A stretch of DNA of 64,000 nt, from positions 406,339 to 470,338 of the forward strand of contig NZ_BEWA01000003.1 of the NCBI RefSeq assembly GCF_003112535.1, given 5' to 3'. Position numbers and translations under genes: made by a program. Below are positions 48,804 through 57,319 of the stretch, piece by piece (position 1 is the first letter of the stretch; every line of letters starts with the position of its first letter). The stretch is from Streptomyces rishiriensis. GTDB lineage: Bacteria > Actinomycetota > Actinomycetes > Streptomycetales > Streptomycetaceae. A model generated the notes under the pieces. The model was not told the DNA's origin and ran no database searches. It worked only from the letters and a program-made list of their open reading frames with translations.

Positions 48804-51341
48804 GTGCCGGAACTCGTACTGGAATTGAACGGACGCACCTGGACGCTCGATCCGTCCAGGTCATACACCCTCGGACGTGATCCGCAGGGCGACATCGTCC
48901 TCGACGACGCCAGGGTCTCCTGGCGTCACGCCACGGTCAGCCACAACGGCCGCAGTTGGGTCGTCGAGGACCACGGCAGCACCAACGGCACGTTCGCGCA
49001 GGGGCAGCGGATCCAGCACCTGGAGATCGGTCCCGGCTCGGCGCTGCACCTGGGCAACGCGACCGACGGACCGCGCGTGAGCGTCTCGGGCGCGCAGGCG
49101 CCCGCCGCGCAGCCCCGGCAACAGCCGTACGCCGCGCAGGCCGCGAACCCTGGCTGGGCCCAGCAGGGCACGCCGCAGCAGCAGTCCGGGCAGTCGCCGC
49201 AGGCCGGCTGGCAGCAGCCGCAGCAGGCGGCGCCGCACGTGCCGCAGCAGCAGGGCGCGGGCGAGCCGTACGTGCAGCAGGTGCCCGGTGGTGGCGCGGG
49301 GGCGCCGCCGGTCTACGGCGACCGCAGCCCCACCACGTTCCACCAGTTCTCCCTCGGCCGCGTGATGCGTATCGGCCGTGCGCTGGAGAACGAGCTCGTC
49401 GTCTCCGACCTCCAGGTCTCCCGTCACCACGCCGAGTTCCACTCGACGCCCGACGGCCGGATGGAGATCCGCGACCTCGGCTCGCACAACGGCACCTATG
49501 TCAACGGCCAGCCGATCCCCAAGGGCGGCTCGGTCCAGCTCGGCCCGGCCGACGTCGTCGGCGTCGGCCACTCGACGTTCCGGATCGTCGGCGACCGGCT
49601 CGAGGAGTTCGTCGACACCGGTGAGGTCTCCTTCTCGGCCCGCCATCTGACGGTGACGGTCGACGGCGGCAAGCAGATCCTCAAGGACGTCTCCTTCGGC
49701 GTCCCGGAGAAGTCGCTGATCGCGGTCATCGGACCGTCCGGTTCCGGCAAGTCGACGCTGCTCAAGGCGCTGACCGGCTACCGGCCCGCCAACCAGGGCG
49801 ACGTCCTCTACGACAACCGCAACCTCTACAAGCAGTTCGCCGAGCTGCGTCAGCGCATCGGTCTGGTCCCGCAGGACGACATCCTGCACAAGGAACTGAC
49901 CGTCAAGAAGGCCCTCAAGTACGCGGCCAAGCTCCGTTTCCCGGCCGACACCACGGCCGCCGAGCGTGACGCCCGCATAGACGAGGTGCTGCGCGAGCTG
50001 AAGCTGGACATCCACAAGGAGAAGAAGGTCACCTCCCTCTCCGGCGGCCAGCGCAAGCGCGTCTCGGTGGCCCTGGAGCTCCTCACCAAGCCGTCGCTGA
50101 TCTTCCTGGACGAGCCGACCTCCGGTCTCGACCCGGGCATGGACCGTGACGTGATGCAGCTGCTGCGCGGCCTCGCCGACGACGGCCGCACGGTCCTGGT
50201 CGTCACGCACTCGGTGGCCGAGCTGGCGATCTGCGACAAGCTGCTCGTGATGGCGCCGGGTGGTGCCGTGGCCTACTTCGGTCCGCCCGAGGAGGCGCTG
50301 AACTTCTTCGGCTACGACACCTGGGCCGACGTCTTCTCCGCCTTCGAGAACTACCGCGACTACGACTGGGCGGGCCGCTGGAAGGGCTCGCAGCACTACC
50401 AGATGTACGCCGCGGACATCGACGCCGTCGCGCCGCAGTCCGTACAGATGCCGCCGATGCAGGCGATGAAGCCGCCGAAGCCCCAGGGCTGGATGTCCCA
50501 GTTCGTCACGCTGGTGCGCCGCTATGTGTCGGTGATCGCCTCCGACAAGGGCTTCCTGGCCCTGACGGTGATCCTGCCGGCCGTCCTCGGCGCGGTGAGC
50601 CTGCTGATCGATTCGGGCAACAGCCTGCTGCCCAACCCGGTCAACCCCAAGACCGGGCGGATCATTCCCAACGGGACGGCCACCACCGTGCTGCTGATCC
50701 TCGCGGTGGGCGCCTGCTTCGCGGGCGCGGCGAACTCCGTCCGTGAGCTGATCAAGGAACGGGTCATCTACGAGCGGGAACGGGCGACGGGCCTGTCCCG
50801 TTCCGCGTACCTGATGTCCAAGGTGTTCGTGCTCGGCGTGGTCACCGTGCTGCAGGGTCTGCTGGTCGGCGTGATCGGCTTCGCGAGCCGGGAGATCCCG
50901 AAGGAGGGGCTGGTCCTCGGCGGCGCCACCATGTTCGAGCTCTCCATCCCGATCATGGCGCTGGGCTTCACGTCGATGATGTTCGGCCTGGTCATCTCGT
51001 CGCTGGTGAAGACGGCCGAGAAGACGATGCCGCTGCTGGTCATGTTCGCGATCATCCAGGTCGTGTTCACCGGCTGTCTGTTCACCCTGAACGGCGCGGT
51101 CGGCGTCAACGAGTTCTCGTATCTGATGCCCTCGCGCTGGGCCGTCGCGGCCGCCGGCGCCACGCTGGACTTCAACAAGATCAGCCCGCCCAAGGACGGC
51201 GGCGGCACGGACCCGCTGTGGGAGCACACCGCCGGCGCCTGGAGTCTGGACATGGTCGCGCTGATCGTCCTCGGCGTGATCTGCGGTTTCTTCGTGGCCC
51301 GCTTCCTGCGCCGCCACGAGCCCGAGGTCATGCGCAAGTAG
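48804..51341 (+). CDS. FHA-FHA-ABC transporter fusion (Rv1747-like)
   Basis: 845 residues. FHA 1 at about 15-90 (YTLGRDPQGDIVLDDARVSW, HGSTNGTF). A Gln/Pro-rich linker at 95-170 follows. FHA 2 is at about 185-265 (MRIGRALENELVVSDLQVSR, LGSHNGTYVNG). The ABC ATPase at about 285-520 has Walker A IGPSGSGKSTLLKAL, signature VTSLSGGQRKRVSVALELL and Walker B LIFLDEPTSGLDPG. An ABC-2 membrane domain with about six helices completes it. Rv1747 of M. tuberculosis has this plan and is regulated by phosphothreonine binding from Ser/Thr kinase PknF; similar kinase control is likely. Substrate unknown (cell-envelope lipid proposed for relatives). Confidence 0.95.
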   Translation: MPELVLELNGRTWTLDPSRSYTLGRDPQGDIVLDDARVSWRHATVSHNGRSWVVEDHGSTNGTFAQGQRIQHLEIGPGSALHLGNATDGPRVSVSGAQAPAAQPRQQPYAAQAANPGWAQQGTPQQQSGQSPQAGWQQPQQAAPHVPQQQGAGEPYVQQVPGGGAGAPPVYGDRSPTTFHQFSLGRVMRIGRALENELVVSDLQVSRHHAEFHSTPDGRMEIRDLGSHNGTYVNGQPIPKGGSVQLGPADVVGVGHSTFRIVGDRLEEFVDTGEVSFSARHLTVTVDGGKQILKDVSFGVPEKSLIAVIGPSGSGKSTLLKALTGYRPANQGDVLYDNRNLYKQFAELRQRIGLVPQDDILHKELTVKKALKYAAKLRFPADTTAAERDARIDEVLRELKLDIHKEKKVTSLSGGQRKRVSVALELLTKPSLIFLDEPTSGLDPGMDRDVMQLLRGLADDGRTVLVVTHSVAELAICDKLLVMAPGGAVAYFGPPEEALNFFGYDTWADVFSAFENYRDYDWAGRWKGSQHYQMYAADIDAVAPQSVQMPPMQAMKPPKPQGWMSQFVTLVRRYVSVIASDKGFLALTVILPAVLGAVSLLIDSGNSLLPNPVNPKTGRIIPNGTATTVLLILAVGACFAGAANSVRELIKERVIYERERATGLSRSAYLMSKVFVLGVVTVLQGLLVGVIGFASREIPKEGLVLGGATMFELSIPIMALGFTSMMFGLVISSLVKTAEKTMPLLVMFAIIQVVFTGCLFTLNGAVGVNEFSYLMPSRWAVAAAGATLDFNKISPPKDGGGTDPLWEHTAGAWSLDMVALIVLGVICGFFVARFLRRHEPEVMRK

Positions 51342-51350
51342 TCCTCGCGC

Positions 51351-51405
51351 ACGACGCCGAAGGGCGGCGCCTCCCGACCGGGGAGGCGCCGCCCTTCGGC
51401 GTCGT
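51351..51405. terminator. Perfect 25-bp bidirectional terminator
   Basis: Arms 51351-51375 and 51381-51405 are exact complements over 25 bp with a 5-nt loop GACCG. It lies between the convergent FHA-ABC and transglycosylase genes. Confidence 0.92.
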
Positions 51406-51415
51406 GGGGGGTGCG

Positions 51416-52159
51416 TCAGTACGCGCTGTTCACGTTGTCGATCGAGCCGTACTTGTCGGCCGCGTAGTTCGCGGCGGCCGTGATGTTGGCGATCGGGTCG
51501 TAGATGTTCCAGGAGGTGCCGGAGACGTGGTACGCCGTGAACGTCGGCGGGATCACCTGCAGCAGACCCTTGGACGGGATGCCGTTGATGGCGTTGATGT
51601 CCCAGTCGTTGATCGCCTTCGGGTTGCCCGAGGACTCCCGCATGATGTTCTTGTGCAGGCCGTGGTAGCTGCCCGGGATGCCCTTGGACTTCATGATGTC
51701 CAGGGAGTGCTTGATCCAGCCGTCAAGGTTGTCGGCGTAGTGCCGGACGACGGCCTTCTTGATCGCGGCGCGCTTGGCGGACCGGTTCGCGGCCTCCTGG
51801 GCCTTGCGCGAGGCCGCGGCCTTCCTCTTGGCGGCGGCCTCGGCGGCCGCCTTCTTCTTCGCGGCCGCGGTCTTCGCGGCGACGGCCTTCGCGGCGACGG
51901 CCTTCTCCTTGGCGGCGGCGGCCGCGGCGGCCTTCTTCTTCGCCTCGATGGCGTCGACCTTCACGCTCGTCGTGGCCAGCTGGTCGGTCACACTGGTCTT
52001 GACGTCCTGCACCGGCTGGGAGCTGTAGGCGACCTGGGCCGTGGAGACGGCGTCCGTAGTGGTCGTCTGCGCGTCGGCCGGCACCACCGAGAAGGCGAGG
52101 GCGGCGGCACCGAGGGTGGCCGCACCGGCGATCGCGATCTTGTGAGTGTTCTTGGGCAT
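51416..52159 (-). CDS. Secreted transglycosylase SLT-domain protein
   Basis: 247 residues. Signal peptide at 1-30 (IAIAGAATLGAAALAFSVVP, cut after ADA). A long Ala/Lys-rich coiled segment follows at about 68-140 (KKKAAAAAAAKEKAVAAKAV), then a C-terminal SLT lysozyme-like domain (IMRESSGNPKAINDWDINAI, GIPSKGLLQVIPPTFTAYHV, NITAAANYAADKYGSIDNVN) with the catalytic Glu in MRESSG. Probably remodels peptidoglycan outside the cell. ATG at 52159. I found no ydaO-type riboswitch in the leader, though such genes often have one. Confidence 0.93.
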   Translation of the reverse strand: MPKNTHKIAIAGAATLGAAALAFSVVPADAQTTTTDAVSTAQVAYSSQPVQDVKTSVTDQLATTSVKVDAIEAKKKAAAAAAAKEKAVAAKAVAAKTAAAKKKAAAEAAAKRKAAASRKAQEAANRSAKRAAIKKAVVRHYADNLDGWIKHSLDIMKSKGIPGSYHGLHKNIMRESSGNPKAINDWDINAINGIPSKGLLQVIPPTFTAYHVSGTSWNIYDPIANITAAANYAADKYGSIDNVNSAY

Positions 52160-52490
52160 GCGGAAGGACCTCTTCGAATAGCGCGGAGGTCGCTCTCTTC
52201 GTCCGACGGCGGACAGCGGGTGCTTGAGGCACGAGCGCCGCGGGCTGACCCGGGGCGCTGAGCGACGAGAGCAATTCTTAGCGGCCGCAAAATGCCCAGG
52301 CAAAGGTGTGACGTACGATCCCCGATAGTGGAGCAGGGAAGGGCAAAACGGGACAGATGGAACCATCTGCCCCGTTCACCGGGTGCGCCTTTGTCTCCTA
52401 ATGACCCTAGTACGTGATGTGCGCCCTATGTGCGGCCTCACATGCCGCTTAGATCGTTCTCACAGCCGGTTGCCAAAGCAATGCAGTCCG
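52160..52490. other. Gene-free leader upstream of the transglycosylase gene
   Basis: 331 bp between two minus-strand genes. It holds the queA terminator (52348-52375). Closer to the transglycosylase, from 52340 to 52159, must lie its promoter and leader. I searched by eye for a cyclic-di-AMP riboswitch and did not see its conserved core. Confidence 0.5.
52348..52375 (-). terminator. Terminator after the QueA-like gene
   Basis: Arms of 13 nt (52348-52360 and 52363-52375) with one mismatch, AA loop. On the minus strand it is followed by TTTT, so it resembles a classical intrinsic terminator, 116 nt after the QueA-like stop. Confidence 0.7.
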
Positions 52491-53582
52491 TCAGTGCTCT
52501 TCTCCGGGCAGGACGAGGTGCAGGTCCCCGAACTCGTGCCACAGGTAGAGCGCGCGCAGCGCCTCGTCGTAGCCGCGCCGGACCGCGGCCCGCCCCGCCA
52601 CCGCCTCCAGCATCAGCAGATGCGAGGCCTCGGGCTCGTGCAGCCCGGTCAGCAGCCCGTCCACCACCCGCACCCCGCGCGCGGGAGTGACGACGAGATC
52701 CGTCCACCCCGCACGCGCGCGGACGACCCCGTCGGCGTCGGCCGCCGACTCCACCGCCCGCACGGCGGTCGTCCCGACGGCGATCACCCGCCCGCCCCCG
52801 GCCCGCACGGCGCCGATCAGCAGCGCCGACGCCTCGGACACCGCGAACCGCTCCGGATACGGCGGCTCGTGCACCTCCGCAGAGGCGACCCCGGTGTGCA
52901 GCGTGACCGGCGCGAACAGCACCCCGCGGCTCACCAGCTCCGTCACCAGGGCCGAGGTGAAGGGCCGCGCCGCACTCGGCATCTCCGCACTGCCCGCCCC
53001 GTCGGCCGACGGCAGCGCGAACACCGTCTGGTAGACGGACAGCGGCTGGTCCCGCTCCGTGTAGGAGTAGCGGATGGGCCGCCCGTACTCCCGCAGCATC
53101 CCTGGCACGACCCCGCCCGGCGAGACCCGGGCCCACCACAGTCGCCCGCCGCCCTGAGCCAGCGGCTCCTCCAGCGTCAGCCGGACACCCCCGGGCAGCC
53201 GCACCCTGGCACCCGCCGGGCCGCCCTCCCGCGCGCGCGAGGTGCCCGCGCCGTCCGGATCGCGCAGCTCGACCGCCCACCGCCCGTCGTCCCCGCGCGT
53301 GGAGAAGTGCACCACCACGCGCGCGTGCCCGATCCGCCCGTCCACGGCCGCCGCCAGCGTCGGCGAGGTGTTCACCACCAGCACGTCACCGGCCCGCAGC
53401 AGGCCCGGCAGCTCCCGGAACGCGTGATGCGCCACCGCCGTCCCCCGCGACACCAGCAGCCGTACGTCGTCCCGGCCCCGCCCCGGCCCGCGCTGCTCGG
53501 CCGGCGCCCGCGCCGACAACTCCTCGGGCACCCTCCGCCACCCTCGGACGGGCTCGAGCGGCGCCCCCGCCGTCAGCGTCAT
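52491..53582 (-). CDS. QueA-like S-adenosylmethionine:tRNA ribosyltransferase-isomerase
   Basis: 363 residues. QueA makes epoxyqueuosine on tRNA in queuosine synthesis. Family blocks: LLRAGDVLVVNTSPTLAAAV near 63, GRPIRYSYTERDQPLSVYQT near 168, FAPVTLHTGVASAEVHEPPY near 225, GGGRVIAVGTTAVRAVESA near 270, HLVLPGEEH at the end. The N-terminus (EELSARAPAEQRGPGRGRDD) diverges from the usual FDYELP-type start. No other queuosine genes are near, so its substrate may differ. Starts overlapping the SDR gene stop (ATGA). Confidence 0.85.
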   Translation of the reverse strand: MTLTAGAPLEPVRGWRRVPEELSARAPAEQRGPGRGRDDVRLLVSRGTAVAHHAFRELPGLLRAGDVLVVNTSPTLAAAVDGRIGHARVVVHFSTRGDDGRWAVELRDPDGAGTSRAREGGPAGARVRLPGGVRLTLEEPLAQGGGRLWWARVSPGGVVPGMLREYGRPIRYSYTERDQPLSVYQTVFALPSADGAGSAEMPSAARPFTSALVTELVSRGVLFAPVTLHTGVASAEVHEPPYPERFAVSEASALLIGAVRAGGGRVIAVGTTAVRAVESAADADGVVRARAGWTDLVVTPARGVRVVDGLLTGLHEPEASHLLMLEAVAGRAAVRRGYDEALRALYLWHEFGDLHLVLPGEEH

Positions 53583-54277
53583 CGCCGCGCCTCCAGGAGC
53601 GCCGGAGCCCCGTACCGCCCGCTCGGCGGACGCTCGTCCAGCAACCGCAGGAAGGCCGGCGCCACCTCGTCCGGATCGGGACGGGGGCCGTCGTCGTCCG
53701 GGACGGCCGCCGCGTACAGGTCCGTGGCCATGTCACCGGGGTCCACCGCCCACACCCGCAGCCCCGGCTCCTCCTCGCCGAGCACCGCAGCGAGCTGGTC
53801 CAGCGCCGCCTTGGACGCCCCGTAGCCGCCCCACGTCCCGTACGCCTCGGCGGCCGCGTCCGAGCTGACGGTGATCACCGCGCCCGCCCGCGCCCCGCGC
53901 AGCAGCGCCAACGCCTCCTGGACCAGGCCCAGGGCCGCCACCACGTTCACCTCCAGTGCCCGCCGCAGCCCGTCCAGGGGCAACTCCGCCAGCGGCACCA
54001 GCGGCTCCGCGCCCAGCGCGCTCGCGTTGTTCACCAGCAGGTCGCAGCCCCCGAGCTGCCGGGCGGCCGCCATCAGCTCGCCCCGGTGCCCCGGGTCGGT
54101 GACGTCTCCCGCACGGGACTCGACGCGGGTCCCGTACGACGCCACGGACGCCGCCGTCGCCTTCAGCACCTCCTCCGTCCTGGCGTCGAGCACCAGGTCC
54201 CAGCCCCGGGCGGCCAGCGCCTCGGCCAGCGCCCGCCCCAGCCCCTTCGAGGCTCCTGTGATGATCGCTACCGGCAT
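53579..54277 (-). CDS. Short-chain dehydrogenase/reductase
   Basis: 232-residue classical SDR. Cofactor loop AIITGASKGLGRALAEALAA at the N-terminus, LVNNASALGAEPL near 80, Ser in VITVSSDAAAEAYGTW near 130, and Tyr/Lys in GGYGASKAALDQLAAVLGEE near 145. Substrate unknown. Coupled to the QueA-like gene by a 4-nt overlap, an arrangement that suggests a shared pathway. Confidence 0.9.
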   Translation of the reverse strand: MPVAIITGASKGLGRALAEALAARGWDLVLDARTEEVLKATAASVASYGTRVESRAGDVTDPGHRGELMAAARQLGGCDLLVNNASALGAEPLVPLAELPLDGLRRALEVNVVAALGLVQEALALLRGARAGAVITVSSDAAAEAYGTWGGYGASKAALDQLAAVLGEEEPGLRVWAVDPGDMATDLYAAAVPDDDGPRPDPDEVAPAFLRLLDERPPSGRYGAPALLEARR

Positions 54278-54505
54278 GACAACCGTCCCCTCGTCCGGCC
54301 GCCTCCACTCGGCGGTGATCCCAACCTAGGAACCGGGGCGCCGCGCCCGCCTCGGACGCGGGACGCAGGCGCGAGGGGCCCTTCGGCGTACGTCCCGGAG
54401 CCCGGTCCGTACGCCGTAGGCCGACGTGCCCGGGACCTCGGCCCTAGGTCTTCCGTCCCGCAGGCGGCCGCCACCGGGCGGATCCACGCTGTCGGACCCC
54501 GCCGG

Positions 54506-54511
54506 TACCGT
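54506..54511 (+). promoter_or_regulatory. -10 box of a likely leaderless histidine-kinase mRNA
   Basis: TACCGT, 6 nt, then ATG at 54518. The intervening GAGGAC could also act as a weak ribosome site, so leaderless status is not certain. Confidence 0.5.
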
Positions 54512-54517
54512 GAGGAC

Positions 54518-55663
54518 ATGAGTCAAGGCCCCCGGTCCGGCCTCGCCGCCGTGAGTTCCGCGCTGCTGGCCATGAGCAGGCACCTGGAGGTGCGCGACGT
54601 CCTCAAGACGATCGTCGCCTCCGCCCGTGAACTGCTGAACGCGCAGTACGCCGCCCTGGGCGTCCCCGACGATCACGGAGGATTCGCCCAGTTCGTCGTG
54701 GACGGCGTCAGCGACGAGCAGTGGAAGGCCATCGGCCCCCTGCCCCGCCAGCACGGCATCCTGGCGGCGATGCTGCACGAGGCCAGGCCCGAGCGCCTCG
54801 CCGACGTCCGCAAGGACCCGCGCTTCGAGGGCTGGCCCTCCGCCCACCCCGAGATGTCCGACTTCCTGGGCCTGCCCATCCGCGACGGCGACGAGGTCAT
54901 CGGCGCCCTGTTCCTCGCCAACAAGAACTGCGTCAAGCCCGAGGGCGGCTGCGGCTTCACCGCGAACGACGAGGAACTGCTGTCGATCCTCGCCCAGCAC
55001 GCCGCGATAGCCCTCACCAACGCCCGCCTGTACGAGCGCAGCCGCGAACTGACGATCGCCGAGGAACGCTCGCGGCTGGCCCACGAGTTGCACGACGCCG
55101 TCAGCCAGAAGCTGTTCTCCCTGCGTCTGACGGCCCAGGCCGCCGCGGCCCTCGTCGACCGTGACCCCACGCGCGCGAAGGGCGAACTCCAGCAGGTCGC
55201 CGCTCTGGCCGCCGAGGCAGCCGACGAACTGCGCGCCGCCGTGGTCGAGTTGCGGCCCGCCGCGCTCGACGAGGACGGCCTCGTCGCCACCCTGCGCACC
55301 CACATCCAGGTCCTCGACCGCGCCCACACCGCGCGCGTGACGTTCACCAGCGCCGGCGTCCGGGCCCTGCCCGCCGCGCAGGAGGAGGCCCTCCTTCGGG
55401 TCGCCCAGGAAGCCCTGCACAACGCCCTGCGCCACTCGGGGGCGGGCCATGTGGCGGTCACCCTGCACAAACGCGGCCAGGACACGGTCCTGCGCGTCAC
55501 CGACGACGGCAGCGGCTTCGACCCGTCGACGGTCCGCCGGGCCGGCCGTCATCTGGGCCTGGTGTCGATGCGGGACCGCGCGAGCGGCGTCGGCGGCACG
55601 CTCAGGGTGGAATCGGCGCCCGGCAAGGGCACCGCGATCGAGATGGAGGCTCCCGGTGGCTGA
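54518..55663 (+). CDS. GAF-domain sensor histidine kinase (NarX type)
   Basis: 381 residues, no membrane segment. GAF domain at about 20-170 (LEVRDVLKTIVASARELLNA, LGLPIRDGDEVIGALFLANK). HisKA_3 dimerisation region with phospho-His in ERSRLAHELHDAVSQKLFSL near 190, and a HATPase at about 285-381 (ALLRVAQEALHNALRHSGAG, RVTDDGSGFDPSTVRRAGRH, LVSMRDRASGVGGTLRVESA). A conserved Cys (NKNCVKPEGGCGF) in the GAF could bind a cofactor. Overlaps the regulator gene by 8 nt, forming a two-component system. Confidence 0.95.
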   Translation: MSQGPRSGLAAVSSALLAMSRHLEVRDVLKTIVASARELLNAQYAALGVPDDHGGFAQFVVDGVSDEQWKAIGPLPRQHGILAAMLHEARPERLADVRKDPRFEGWPSAHPEMSDFLGLPIRDGDEVIGALFLANKNCVKPEGGCGFTANDEELLSILAQHAAIALTNARLYERSRELTIAEERSRLAHELHDAVSQKLFSLRLTAQAAAALVDRDPTRAKGELQQVAALAAEAADELRAAVVELRPAALDEDGLVATLRTHIQVLDRAHTARVTFTSAGVRALPAAQEEALLRVAQEALHNALRHSGAGHVAVTLHKRGQDTVLRVTDDGSGFDPSTVRRAGRHLGLVSMRDRASGVGGTLRVESAPGKGTAIEMEAPGG

Positions 55664-56297
55664 CGCAATCAAGGTGCTGCTCGTCGACGACCACCAGGTC
55701 GTCCGCCGGGGCCTGCGCACCTTCCTGGAGGTGCAGGACGACATCGAGGTCGTGGGCGAGGCCGCCGACGGGGCCGAAGGAGTGGCCCTCGCCGAGCAGT
55801 TGCGACCCGACGTCGTCCTGATGGACGTCAAGATGCCCGGCATGGACGGCGTCGAGGCACTGCGCCGGCTCCGCGAACTGGCCAACCCCGCGCGCGTGCT
55901 GATCGTCACCAGCTTCACCGAGAAGCGCACGGTCGTGCCGGCCCTGCGTGCCGGCGCCGCCGGATACGTCTACAAGGACGTGGACCCCGACGCCCTGGCC
56001 GGCGCCATCCGCTCGGTCCACGCGGGCCACATCCTGCTCCAGCCGGAGGTCGCCGGCGCGCTCCTGTCCCAGGACGAGGCCAACTCGGGCCAGGGCCGCG
56101 GCGGTTCGCTCACCGAACGGGAGCGCGAGGTGCTCGGCCTGATAGCGGACGGGCGCTCGAACCGCGAGATCGCCCGCGCCCTGGTCCTCTCCGAGAAGAC
56201 CGTCAAGACGCACGTCTCGAACATCCTGATGAAACTCGATCTCGCGGACCGCACCCAGGCCGCCCTGTGGGCCGTGCGCCACGGCGTGGCCGGCTGA
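55656..56297 (+). CDS. NarL/FixJ-family response regulator
   Basis: 213 residues. Receiver domain with IKVLLVDDHQVVRRGLRTFL (acidic pair), phospho-Asp in RPDVVLMDVKMPGMDGVEAL near 56, and Lys in AGYVYKDVDPDALAGAI near 107. The LuxR-type DNA-binding domain is at the C-terminus (SLTEREREVLGLIADGRSNR, LSEKTVKTHVSNILMKLDLA). GTG start lies within the kinase gene. It precedes the chaplin pair, but a regulatory link is not shown. Confidence 0.95.
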   Translation: MADAIKVLLVDDHQVVRRGLRTFLEVQDDIEVVGEAADGAEGVALAEQLRPDVVLMDVKMPGMDGVEALRRLRELANPARVLIVTSFTEKRTVVPALRAGAAGYVYKDVDPDALAGAIRSVHAGHILLQPEVAGALLSQDEANSGQGRGGSLTEREREVLGLIADGRSNREIARALVLSEKTVKTHVSNILMKLDLADRTQAALWAVRHGVAG

Positions 56298-56468
56298 CAC
56301 GAGCCGACGGACCGGCGCGCGCCGACCGGCAACACGGAAGGTTAACTTCCGATCCGAGATTCATACCGTCGTGGGAATGTCCCCCGAATGGCGCATCCTC
56401 CGACGATCTCCGGCGTTCTCCCTGCGTGCCGCGGCGACTGCCGCGGCGATCGCGAGGAGGGCTCAGAA

Positions 56469-56711
56469 GTGAAGAACCTGAAGAAGGCAGCGGCTGTGAC
56501 GATGGTGGCCGGCGGCCTGGTGGCCGCGGGCGCCGGTCTGGCCTCCGCCGACGGCGCCGCCGCCCTCGGCGAGGCCAAGAGCTCGCCGGGCGTCGTCTCG
56601 GGCAACCTCGTGCAGGCCCCGGTCAGCGTTCCGGTCAACGTGGTCGGCAACAGCGTCAACGTGATCGGCGTGCTGAACCCGGCCTTCGGCAACCTGGGCC
56701 TCAACCACTGA
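56469..56711 (+). CDS. Chaplin-family protein without cysteines (ChpE-like), copy 1
   Basis: 80 residues. Signal peptide MKNLKKAAAVTMVAGGLVAA (to about 28, GLASADG). The mature chaplin domain is SSPGVVSGNLVQAPVSVPVN followed by VVGNSVNVIGVLNPAFGN. Chaplins are secreted, self-assembling proteins that coat aerial hyphae. Most short chaplins have two Cys; ChpE of S. coelicolor (SCO1800) lacks them, and this copy also has none. GTG start with GAGGAGGG upstream. Near identical to the next gene in the chaplin core. Confidence 0.92.
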   Translation: MKNLKKAAAVTMVAGGLVAAGAGLASADGAAALGEAKSSPGVVSGNLVQAPVSVPVNVVGNSVNVIGVLNPAFGNLGLNH

Positions 56712-56745
56712 ACCGCTGAGGTCCGTCCGGACCCGGGGGCGACCT

Positions 56746-56779
56746 CCGGCCTCTCCCGGCCCCCACCGGGGGAGGCCGG
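56746..56779. terminator. Terminator after chaplin copy 1
   Basis: 14-bp stem (56746-56759 with 56766-56779, one G-U pair) and a 6-nt loop, 34 nt after the stop. The two chaplins are therefore probably separate transcripts. Confidence 0.7.
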
Positions 56780-56928
56780 TCTGTTTGTCGGCCCGTAGCT
56801 CTGTAGTTCCACTGGTCCGAACGGGCTCTTCCGGCCCCGGCGACCGCACCGTTCCCGATCGTCCCCACGTTGGACAGCGCACGGCCCTCGGCCGGGTCTG
56901 ACACGCAACCGCAGGAGGAACCCTTTCC

Positions 56929-57168
56929 ATGAACATCGCCAAGAAGACCGCTGTGGCCCTCACCGTCGCCGGCATCGCCGCCGGCGCCTCGGCCGGAGCG
57001 GCCGTGGCCGACGCGGGCGCCGAGGGCGCGGCCGTGAAGTCGCCGGGCGTCGTCTCGGGCAACCTCGTCCAGGTGCCGGTCAACGTCCCGGTCAACGTGG
57101 TCGGCAACAGCGTCAACGTGATCGGCCTGCTGAACCCGGCCTTCGGCAACACGGGCGTCAACCGCTGA
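56929..57168 (+). CDS. Chaplin-family protein without cysteines (ChpE-like), copy 2
   Basis: 79 residues. Signal peptide MNIAKKTAVALTVAGIAAGA (ends about 28, AVADAG). Chaplin core KSPGVVSGNLVQVPVNVPVN followed by VVGNSVNVIGLLNPAFGN and TGVNR. No cysteine. ATG start with AGGAGGAA upstream. Differs from copy 1 mainly in the signal peptide and a few core residues (VQVPVN for VQAPVS), while long DNA stretches of the core are identical, so this looks like a tandem duplication or gene conversion. Confidence 0.92.
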   Translation: MNIAKKTAVALTVAGIAAGASAGAAVADAGAEGAAVKSPGVVSGNLVQVPVNVPVNVVGNSVNVIGLLNPAFGNTGVNR

Positions 57169-57184
57169 CCTCGCAGCCGAGGCC

Positions 57185-57228
57185 GCGCAGGGGCCCACGC
57201 GTCGACGACGACGCGCGGGCCCCTGCGC
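57185..57228. terminator. Terminator after chaplin copy 2
   Basis: 20-bp stem (57185-57204 with 57209-57228, one mismatch) and an ACGA loop, 17 nt after the stop. Confidence 0.85.
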
Positions 57229-57319
57229 GCGCCCCGCCCCGGACGGGACCCGCGGCACAGCCCCCGAAGCACCGAAGCGGGGCGCCGGCGCAGAGGACCC
57301 CGGACCGCACCGGCCCCGC

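Noticed and set aside
52160..52490. Cyclic-di-AMP (ydaO) riboswitch upstream of the transglycosylase gene
   Set aside because: Such genes often carry one in Streptomyces, but I could not find its conserved core on the minus strand.
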